The notes beneath the pieces are model-generated. The model saw only the letters and a list, made by a program, of their open reading frames with translations, did not search any database and had not been told where the DNA came from. A stretch of DNA of 19,195 nt from Actinomycetes bacterium (lineage in GTDB: Bacteria > Actinomycetota > CADDZG01 > JAHWKV01): assembly GCA_029263035.1 (NCBI GenBank), contig JAJCYF010000249.1:1-19195 (forward strand). The letters are read 5' to 3'. Below, piece after piece: positions 13,447-19,195 of this stretch. Position 1 is the first letter of the stretch. Every line of letters starts with the position of its first letter. The translations under genes and the position numbers were made by a program.

Positions 13447-13452
13447 TACCAT
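13447..13452 (+). promoter_or_regulatory. -10 box TACCAT of a predicted leaderless promoter
   Basis: TACCAT fits TANNNT and lies exactly 6 nt before ATG 13459, with no Shine-Dalgarno sequence. The spacing equals that seen at 177-182, 12913-12918 and 14518-14523. Confidence 0.5.
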
Positions 13453-13458
13453 TGACGC

Positions 13459-14496
13459 ATGAACCCAACCAAATCCTCGTACACAACGGGCGATCCCCAG
13501 GTGGACGAACGGCTGCGGGAGATGGTCTCCGAGCTGCCATCAATTGATGCGCAGCTGGTCTTCGAGATGATGGCATCCGCCCTGGCGCTGGCCAAGGGCC
13601 CGATATCACGGCTCGACCGCAAGATCGCCAATACCGCCCTCAAGGAGATGCGCTACGCCTTCGGCGTCTTTGCTCCCTATCGCAACGTGCGCAAGGCGAC
13701 GATCTTCGGGTCCTCCCGCACCGCCAAGGGGCGCCCCGAGTACGCGCTGGCCCGGGACTTCTCCCGCACCATCGCCGACCGGGGCTGGATGATCGTCACC
13801 GGGGCAGGCCCGGGCATCATGGAGGCGGGCCACGAGGGGGCCGGCGGATCCCGGTCCTTCGGGGTCAACATCATCCTGCCGTTCGAAGCCACCGCGAACC
13901 CGTTCATCGCGGGGGACCCCAAGCTGATCAACTTCAAGTACTTCTTCACCCGCAAGCTGATGTTCATCAAGGAATCGGACGCGTTCGTGCTGATGCCGGG
14001 GGGCTTCGGGACGTTGGACGAGGCCTTTGAGCTGCTCACCCTCATCCAGACCGGCAAGAGCGACCTGCACCCCATCGTGATGCTCGACATCCCGGGAGGT
14101 ACCTACTGGAAGTCCTTCGACCGCTATGTGCGGGAGGAGCTGCTGGCTTACGGATACATAACGGAGAGTGACCTCAACCTGTTCATGTACACCGACGACA
14201 TCGACAAGGCGGTCGCGGAGATCGAGAACTTCTACCGTGTCTACCACTCCCAGCGATATGTGAACGACCGGCTGATCCTGCGGCTCAACATCGCACCGAC
14301 CGGCGATCAGCTCAAGCACCTTTCGCAGGAGTTCTCAGACATCCTGGAAGGGCCGATCGAGGCGGTCGGGCCATCGTCGGGGGAGATGCGGGACAACGAC
14401 TTTGTCGATCTGCCGCGGATTGCCCTCAACTTCGACCGCATCCATGCCGGCCGGCTGCGATCGCTGGTCGACCGGCTAAATGAGTCGGTTGTGTAG
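13459..14496 (+). CDS. Long LOG-family (TIGR00730/lysine-decarboxylase-like) protein
   Basis: A 345-residue protein with a Rossmann-type nucleotide-binding core. IFGSSRT (82-88), WMIVTGAGPGIMEAGHEGA (110-128), FTRKLMFIKESDAFVLMPGG (163-182) and the signature PGGFGTLDE (180-188) identify the LOG family. Some members are cytokinin-activating phosphoribohydrolases that cleave nucleoside monophosphates; others have pyrimidine/purine nucleosidase activity (PpnN). Usual LOG proteins are about 180-250 residues. Here there are ~78 extra residues at the N-terminus and ~75 at the C-terminus (from about 270, RLILRLNIAPTGDQLKHLS), so a PpnN-like role in nucleotide metabolism is more likely than LOG itself, but this is not certain. 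The first residues after ATG 13459 follow a -10 box, so it is probably leaderless. Confidence 0.85.
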   Translation: MNPTKSSYTTGDPQVDERLREMVSELPSIDAQLVFEMMASALALAKGPISRLDRKIANTALKEMRYAFGVFAPYRNVRKATIFGSSRTAKGRPEYALARDFSRTIADRGWMIVTGAGPGIMEAGHEGAGGSRSFGVNIILPFEATANPFIAGDPKLINFKYFFTRKLMFIKESDAFVLMPGGFGTLDEAFELLTLIQTGKSDLHPIVMLDIPGGTYWKSFDRYVREELLAYGYITESDLNLFMYTDDIDKAVAEIENFYRVYHSQRYVNDRLILRLNIAPTGDQLKHLSQEFSDILEGPIEAVGPSSGEMRDNDFVDLPRIALNFDRIHAGRLRSLVDRLNESVV

Positions 14497-14517
14497 CCAC
14501 CCCCGCTGCCGGTCGGA

Positions 14518-14523
14518 TAGCAT
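14518..14523 (+). promoter_or_regulatory. -10 box TAGCAT of a predicted leaderless promoter
   Basis: TAGCAT fits TANNNT and lies exactly 6 nt before ATG 14530. The gap after the LOG gene is only 33 bp, yet the NlpC/P60 gene appears to have its own start site here. Confidence 0.5.
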
Positions 14524-14529
14524 GGCGCC

Positions 14530-15537
14530 ATGAGGCGCAGACCGGGCGCAGTAATTTCACTACTACTTGTCGCCTCCCTGGTCCCAGCTACGAGGGTTGA
14601 TGCGGCTGTTTCGCGCGCCAACCTTCAGAGCGAGGTGGACAGCCTGACCACCCAGATCTCAACCCTCGACGAGGACTACAACGACGCCCGCATCAAGCTG
14701 GCTGCGGCCGAGCGGCAGATGCGCGAGCTGGGCATCGCCAAGGAGGAAGCCGACCGTGAGCTGGAGACCCTGCGTAGAACGGCCTCCCAGAGAGCCGCCG
14801 CCTCCTACCGGATGGGGGTTCCGAACATGATCCTGGCGTTGTTCGGGGCCGAAAGCTTCACCGACTTCTCCCGCCGCATGGGCGTGTCCACGCGGGTGGG
14901 GGACTGGGAGTCGGGCATCGTGACCGAGCTGGAGATCGCCAACAATCGTTCGCAGGAAACCGAAGAACAGCTGCGCGCGGAGCGGGACCGGGCCAAAGCC
15001 CTCAGCAACTCCATTGCTTCAAAGAGGTCGTCTCTGCAGGAGCGGGTCAACCAGCACGAGGCCGTCATGGCGAGGGTGGCCGCCGAGGAGAGGGCCCGCG
15101 CCGCCCGCGCAACGTCGTCCGCCCGCCCTCCCGCCCCCCTTCTGCGTCAGGATCCCAAGATCCCCACTCCGCCGCTTCCCGGATCGGGCAACGCCCGCGC
15201 CGCCATCGCAGCCGGGTACTCAAAGATCGGCACCCCGTACCAGTGGGGAGGCAGCGGCCCGGGGACGTTCGACTGCTCCGGGTTCACCAGCTACGCCTGG
15301 CGGGCGGCCGGGGTAAACCTGCCCCACTCATCCAGGGCCCAGTACGCGACGACCAAGCGGGTTTCGCGGGACGATCTGCAGCCGGGGGACCTGGTCTTTT
15401 TCGGAAGTCCCATTCACCATGTCGGCATGTACATCGGCGGGGGGAACATGCTCGATGCCTCAACCTACGGAAGGCCGGTGGCGGTCAGGTCCATCAACCG
15501 GCGGGGTTATGTAGGGGCCGGCAGGCCGGGCGTTTGA
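14530..15537 (+). CDS. NlpC/P60 peptidoglycan endopeptidase with coiled-coil N-terminus
   Basis: A 335-residue secreted protein. A signal peptide (1-26, MRRRPGAVISLLLVASLVP..., cleavage near DAA) is followed by two long coiled-coil stretches (about 28-90 and 133-195, rich in Glu, Arg, Leu). A Pro-rich linker (196-222) leads to the NlpC/P60 domain at 223-335. The domain has YQWGGSGPGTFDCSGF with catalytic C249, and SPIHHVGMYIG with the catalytic His at H297. This layout is that of RipA/CwlO-type actinobacterial D,L-endopeptidases, which cut peptide stems and help separate daughter cells; coiled coils usually inhibit or bind FtsEX-type regulators in that class. The next gene starts 25 bp after its stop, so the two are probably co-transcribed. 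Confidence 0.9.
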   Translation: MRRRPGAVISLLLVASLVPATRVDAAVSRANLQSEVDSLTTQISTLDEDYNDARIKLAAAERQMRELGIAKEEADRELETLRRTASQRAAASYRMGVPNMILALFGAESFTDFSRRMGVSTRVGDWESGIVTELEIANNRSQETEEQLRAERDRAKALSNSIASKRSSLQERVNQHEAVMARVAAEERARAARATSSARPPAPLLRQDPKIPTPPLPGSGNARAAIAAGYSKIGTPYQWGGSGPGTFDCSGFTSYAWRAAGVNLPHSSRAQYATTKRVSRDDLQPGDLVFFGSPIHHVGMYIGGGNMLDASTYGRPVAVRSINRRGYVGAGRPGV

Positions 15538-15540
15538 CCG

Positions 15541-15554
15541 CGGGCTACCGCCCG
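15541..15554 (+). other. Small hairpin between NlpC/P60 and GpsA-like genes
   Basis: CGGGC (15541-15545) pairs with GCCCG (15550-15554) around TACC, just before the next start. It is too short and lacks a T-run to be a terminator; it might affect the GTG start of the downstream gene. Confidence 0.2.
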
Positions 15555-15562
15555 GTGCGCTC

Positions 15563-16570
15563 GTGAAGGTGGCGATCATCGGGGCCGGCGCCATGGCCGG
15601 CGCACTCGGCATCCACTTCCACCGCTCGGGTAACTCCGTGGCCATCTGTGCCACCAAGTTCGACGCCCACATCCTCGAAGCCATTCGCAAGGATCGCAAG
15701 CACCCAACCCTGGGCGACTGGATCCCCGAGGCCGTCGATCTGCACGACTACCGCCACTGGAACCGGGGCTTTCGCCGGGCGGACATCGCGGTGCTTGCGG
15801 TGCCGTCGGTGGGTGTGTTGAGCAGCGTCACCGTGGCGCTGGAGTACCTGGGCAAAAACGCGATCTGGGCGGTGGCCACCAAGGGATGGGTCGCCGGAAG
15901 CGGCAGGCCGATGTCGGAGTTCATCGAGGAGGTTTCCCCCGGACACCCGATCGTGATGATGGTGGGCCCGTCGCTGGCGACCGAGATTGCGGCCGGGACC
16001 CCGACCGCCCTGGTGTGCGCCAGCAAGAACGCCGCCGCGGCCGCCACGGTAGCCGGAGCCATCTCGTCGGCCACGCTGCGCGGCTTTGTCACCGATGACG
16101 TGGCCGGGGTTGAGGTCGGGGCGGCCGTAAAGAACGTCCTGGCCATCGCAATCGGCATGTGCGACGGGTTGGAGGAGGTCAAGGGCCGCCCGATGACCAA
16201 CACCAAGGGAGCCCTGTTCTCCCGGGGGCTGGTGGAGATGGGCCGCCTGGCGGTTGCGCTCGGCGGTCGCCAGGAGACGGTGCTGGGGCTGTCCGGTGCC
16301 GGGGACCTGTACCTGACGGTTGCCGGCGGACGCAACGGGCGATTTGGGCGGCTGGTGGGCGCCGGGCTGGACCCGATCAAGGCGTTCGAGCACATGGGAA
16401 CCACGGTGGAGGGGTTCGACAACACCCGGGAGGCGGTGCTGCTGGCCAAGCGCCACGGCATGAGGCTGCCGGTGGTGGAGATGACCCACTCGGTCCTGTT
16501 CGGCGGCGCCGACCCGGAGCAGGCAATCCTGGACCTGGTTCTCAGCCCCCTGGAGCCAGGAGCTTCCTAG
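15563..16570 (+). CDS. gpsA: GpsA-like NAD(P)H-dependent glycerol-3-phosphate dehydrogenase
   Basis: A 335-residue cytoplasmic oxidoreductase that would reduce dihydroxyacetone phosphate to sn-glycerol-3-phosphate for phospholipid synthesis. The Rossmann loop is GAGAMAG (7-13; many GpsA proteins have GAGSWGT). Other family marks are ATKGW (105-109), GPSLATEIAAGTPTALV (135-151), GVEVGAAVKNVLAIAIGMCDGL (182-203, with catalytic K190), RGLVEMGRL, LSGAGDLYLTV and GGRNGRFG (255-262). The first strand-helix and residues 45-70 are diverged from standard GpsA, so it may be a paralogue. It starts at GTG 15563 with only a weak GGTG upstream, 25 bp after the NlpC/P60 gene, and is likely translated from that mRNA. 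Confidence 0.85.
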   Translation: MKVAIIGAGAMAGALGIHFHRSGNSVAICATKFDAHILEAIRKDRKHPTLGDWIPEAVDLHDYRHWNRGFRRADIAVLAVPSVGVLSSVTVALEYLGKNAIWAVATKGWVAGSGRPMSEFIEEVSPGHPIVMMVGPSLATEIAAGTPTALVCASKNAAAAATVAGAISSATLRGFVTDDVAGVEVGAAVKNVLAIAIGMCDGLEEVKGRPMTNTKGALFSRGLVEMGRLAVALGGRQETVLGLSGAGDLYLTVAGGRNGRFGRLVGAGLDPIKAFEHMGTTVEGFDNTREAVLLAKRHGMRLPVVEMTHSVLFGGADPEQAILDLVLSPLEPGAS

Positions 16571-16743
16571 GGGACGGCGCTCCTTCGAGGCAATCCAGCG
16601 GATTCGTTGCAGCCGTTGCACGGAACGGCTCACCCAACGCCTACACCGCGATCCAACTCTAATCTTCAAAGAAATCCTTTAATTGTTGACCCTTCCTGTC
16701 GATACAACAGATACACAACCACAACTCGGACAGGGGGCATCCG
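16571..16743 (+). other. Intergenic region before the DNRLRE-protein gene
   Basis: The 173-bp gap contains a perfect 7-bp inverted repeat (AGCCGTT 16611-16617 with AACGGCT 16624-16630, 6-nt loop) but no T-run after it, so it is a weak terminator candidate for the upstream operon. An AT-richer part follows at 16650-16720 with TTGACC at 16685-16690 as a possible -35. No clear -10 could be fixed. AGGGGG at 16732-16737 is the ribosome site of the next gene. Confidence 0.35.
16685..16715 (+). promoter_or_regulatory. Possible promoter of the DNRLRE-protein gene
   Basis: TTGACC is close to the TTGACA -35 consensus and lies in the only AT-rich stretch of this gap. GATACA 19 nt later is a poor -10. 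It is listed because the downstream gene must have a promoter here or be read through from gpsA. Confidence 0.2.
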
Positions 16744-19195
16744 TTGCCAAGGAAAAACCGCAAGGTTTCAATCACCCGCGCATCCAAGCATGGAGCCGGC
16801 AGGCTGGTGGTCTGTCTGACGATGCTGGCCGGGCTGCTGCTCCCCCTGGTCCCCGGCGTCGCTTTCGCTGCACCTAAGGATGAGCCTCAGGGCTCCACCA
16901 CCGCCCAATCCACCGGAGTCCGGACTCTGGACAAGCAAAAGGACAAAGACGACCCTGCGCCCTCGATCGATTCAGCTCCCACCCCCTCGATCCCGCCACC
17001 GGGGGATCCCGAGCAGATCCTGCCCCCCGGCCCCGCCCAGCCGGACTGGCAGCCCGGTACCGAGCTGGTCGGCAAAAGAACCGCCGCCTCCAAGGCGTTC
17101 ACCGGCCGCCATCCCGGAGAGATCGAAACCCGCCTGTATGCCGAGCCGGTCCACTTCAAACAGGACGGGTCCTGGGTCGCCGTCGACCCCGGCCTCAAAG
17201 CTTCCAAGGACGGCAGGCGCAAGAACAAGGCGAACAACTTCGGCCTGGAACTGGCAGAGTCGGCAGACGATCCGGCACTGGCGGAGCTGACGCTGGATTC
17301 CAACCACTCGGTTGGCTTTGGTCTGGACAAGGCGGCCAAGGTCAAGGGCAAAGCCGCCAAGAACAGCGTCACCTACTCCAGGGTCCAAAAAGACACCGAC
17401 GTCCGCCTCACCTCGACCAAGATCGGGGTCAAAGAAGAGCTGATCCTCGCCTCCCCCGATGCCCCCGACCGGTTCGTGTTTCCTTTGAAGCTGAAGGGAC
17501 TTAACGCCTCGATCGACGAGCTGGGCGACGTGGTCTACAAAGACTCCCAGGGCAACGAGCGAGCCCGGACCCCTCACGGCTACATGTTCGACTCCAACAT
17601 CGACCCGCTCTCCGACGAGCCGGCGATGTCGACCGGCGTAACCTACGCCTTGATTGCCCACGGGAAAGGCACCGCCCTTGAGGTCACCTTGGACCGAGAC
17701 TGGATGAACCAGAAGGATAGAATTTGGCCTTTGACCGTGGATCCTGAGATCCACCGGGGCACCTGGGGAGACGACACCTTCGTCATGAACCCCTACGTCA
17801 ACGATTACTCCTCCAGCACCGAACTCAAGGTGGGCAGCTTCAACGGCGGCACCAACAAGGCCCGCTCGTTCATGCACTTTGACACCGGCTCGCTGCCCGG
17901 CACGGTCACCTACGCCGAGCTGCAGATGCGCGAGATGCACTCCTACAACTGCGGCGCCCCTCCGGAGGCGATCTTTAGGGTCACCCAGGGCTGGGTCGGC
18001 TCGACCATGCGCAGCTTCCCCGGCGCCAGCTACGATCCGAGCGGCACCCTGGGCTGGTGGGTCAACGGCGGTTGCCCCAGCCGGCTGGCGGCGTGGAACG
18101 TCACCGGCATGGTCCAGCATTTCCAGAACATCGGCGAGACCATGGGGTCGTTTGCCGCGGTGGCCACCCAGGAGACCAACTCCAACCAGTGGAAGAAGTA
18201 CCGCTCCTCGCAGGCGGGCGACGGCCCCCTGCTCAAAGTGTTCACCAACTACCCGCCGGTCACCCCGTGGGCGGTTACCCCGCTCAACAACCAGCGGGTG
18301 TTCAGCTCCAACGTCGGCGTCTCCGCCGCCTACGCCGACGCCGACGGCACCCCCGGATACATCGCCTTCGGGGTCTGGAACACCTCGAACCAACTGGTGT
18401 GGTCGCAATGGAGCGGGCTGCAATCCAACTACACCGTCGCCAACGCCACCACCTCGGCACTGGCCGACGGGTGGTACCGGATCTCAACCATTGCCTGGGA
18501 CGGCCAGCTCTTCTCGCCGGCATGGTCCCCCGACCAGTGGTTCAGGGTCGATACCAGACGCCCCGTGCTCACCTCGGTGACGCCGACTACCGGAGCGACG
18601 GTGGGATCGCCGTTTGCGGTGTCGGCTCGCTACACCGAACCGTACTACTATCCCGGCAAGGTGCTGTTCGCCGTCAACCGCCTTGACGGCTCGGGTGAGA
18701 CCTATGCCTGGAGCCAACAGGTAGCTTCAGGGCAGACCGCCACCGCAAACCTGACGATTTCCCAACCCGGGCAGTACGACTTCTACGCCATCGGCAACGA
18801 TGGGGCAGAGGACCCCAATGCCTATGGGAACGCCTGGAGCGGGCCCTATCGGATAACGGTTGCCCAGCGTCCCTCTGCTCCCACCGGAGTCACCGGCACG
18901 GGCATGGTTGAGATGGCCAAGGTCACCTGGACCTCTCCGACAGCAGACGGCGGCTCACCCATCACCAAGATGCGGGTTACCGCGATTGACCAGGGGGGCG
19001 GACCGAACCCGGCGCCGATCGAATGCGCCGGAAGCTGCTTAACCTCCAACACGGCCCATTTCGAGGGCCTGCTCGCCGACCACACTTACAAGTTCGTGGT
19101 TGAAGCCATGAACGTGGTGGGCGGGGTTCTTGCCCCAGGGGCTGCTTCGAGCCCCTCGGCAAATGCGGTTACTCAGTCCGCCGACATCCTCACGC
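16744..19195 (+). CDS. Large secreted DNRLRE/WapA-RHS-like protein, N-terminal part (truncated by window)
   Basis: An open frame of 817 codons with no stop before the window end. TTG 16744 is preceded by AGGGGG 6 nt upstream. Residues 1-41 are a signal peptide (basic start, then VCLTMLAGLLLPLVPG and AFA). A Pro/Asp linker follows to about 100. Residues about 100-340 match the N-terminus of WapA and RHS-type secreted proteins (GTELVGKRTAASKAFTG, YAEPVHFKQDGSWVAVDP, and PLTVDPEI). A DNRLRE-type domain is at about 342-500 (DDTFVMNPYVNDYSSSTELK, then KARSFMHFDTGSLPG). Two Ig-like segments are at about 500-602 and 603-706, and a fibronectin type III domain at about 709-810. In this architecture C-terminal RHS/YD repeats and a variable toxin commonly follow, but they are not visible here. 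It may alternatively be an adhesin or wall hydrolase. Confidence 0.8.
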   Translation, partial: MPRKNRKVSITRASKHGAGRLVVCLTMLAGLLLPLVPGVAFAAPKDEPQGSTTAQSTGVRTLDKQKDKDDPAPSIDSAPTPSIPPPGDPEQILPPGPAQPDWQPGTELVGKRTAASKAFTGRHPGEIETRLYAEPVHFKQDGSWVAVDPGLKASKDGRRKNKANNFGLELAESADDPALAELTLDSNHSVGFGLDKAAKVKGKAAKNSVTYSRVQKDTDVRLTSTKIGVKEELILASPDAPDRFVFPLKLKGLNASIDELGDVVYKDSQGNERARTPHGYMFDSNIDPLSDEPAMSTGVTYALIAHGKGTALEVTLDRDWMNQKDRIWPLTVDPEIHRGTWGDDTFVMNPYVNDYSSSTELKVGSFNGGTNKARSFMHFDTGSLPGTVTYAELQMREMHSYNCGAPPEAIFRVTQGWVGSTMRSFPGASYDPSGTLGWWVNGGCPSRLAAWNVTGMVQHFQNIGETMGSFAAVATQETNSNQWKKYRSSQAGDGPLLKVFTNYPPVTPWAVTPLNNQRVFSSNVGVSAAYADADGTPGYIAFGVWNTSNQLVWSQWSGLQSNYTVANATTSALADGWYRISTIAWDGQLFSPAWSPDQWFRVDTRRPVLTSVTPTTGATVGSPFAVSARYTEPYYYPGKVLFAVNRLDGSGETYAWSQQVASGQTATANLTISQPGQYDFYAIGNDGAEDPNAYGNAWSGPYRITVAQRPSAPTGVTGTGMVEMAKVTWTSPTADGGSPITKMRVTAIDQGGGPNPAPIECAGSCLTSNTAHFEGLLADHTYKFVVEAMNVVGGVLAPGAASSPSANAVTQSADILT

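Noticed and set aside
15545..16669. 374-codon minus-strand frame over the GpsA-like gene
   Set aside because: GpsA motifs are intact on the plus strand; this frame is Arg/His/Gly-rich with no domain.
16972..18423. 483-codon open frame antisense to the DNRLRE-protein gene
   Set aside because: The plus-strand frame has a signal peptide and recognisable domains. The antisense frame is a codon-bias artefact, low in hydrophobic structure and without motifs.
1..19195. CRISPR arrays, tRNA or rRNA genes, transposases, integrase and attachment sites
   Set aside because: I looked for spaced repeats, tRNA-like arms, transposase-type motifs and terminal inverted repeats on both strands and found none I could support.

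Overview
The window is high-GC DNA with actinobacterial character. The evidence is a PhoP/PhoR-type two-component pair divergent from a pst operon, an NlpC/P60 endopeptidase and a lysozyme-fold wall hydrolase, a DUF3105 membrane protein, frequent GTG and TTG starts, and -10 boxes (TANNNT) placed directly in front of start codons as in leaderless actinobacterial transcripts. No rRNA, tRNA, CRISPR array, insertion sequence or phage gene is visible. The genus cannot be named from the sequence alone.

Layout. 1-1353: start of a MmcQ/YjbR-type gene (minus), a small flavin-fold oxidase-like gene (plus), then a convergent secreted or membrane-anchored transglycosylase-like gene (minus) with a ~100-nt leader. 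1558-6926 (minus): a six-gene phosphate operon, transcribed pstS-pstC-pstA-pstB-phoU1-phoU2, with tight or overlapping junctions. 7004-8997 (plus): phoP-phoR, divergent from pstS. The 77-bp gap between them carries a 7-4-7 direct repeat with the geometry of a PHO box. 9007-12889 (minus): DUF3105 membrane protein, a strong terminator, an unknown zinc-ribbon protein, a Gly-rich secreted protein, then a three-gene unit (zinc-ribbon protein, second small Cys protein, lipoprotein). 12925-16570 (plus): DUF5519 protein, long LOG-family protein, NlpC/P60 endopeptidase and a GpsA-like dehydrogenase. 16744-end (plus): the N-terminal 817 codons of a very large secreted protein with a WapA/RHS-like N-terminus, a DNRLRE domain and a fibronectin-type-III domain, cut by the window edge.

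How the genes work together. PhoR and PhoP should sense phosphate limitation (via PstSCAB and PhoU) and PhoP should activate pstS through the repeat at 6973-6990. Two different PhoU paralogues sit at the end of the operon. The rest is mostly cell-envelope biology: two wall hydrolases, a lipoprotein, a Gly-rich exported protein, a DUF3105 protein and the giant DNRLRE protein.

The most notable signals outside ordinary gene content are: the shared PHO-box promoter region with overlapping divergent -10 boxes; a repeated TANNNT-N6-ATG arrangement in front of four plus-strand genes, predicting leaderless mRNAs; a cluster of unrecognised Cys-motif proteins next to exported proteins; and the truncated WapA/RHS-like gene, whose unseen C-terminus could carry a toxin.
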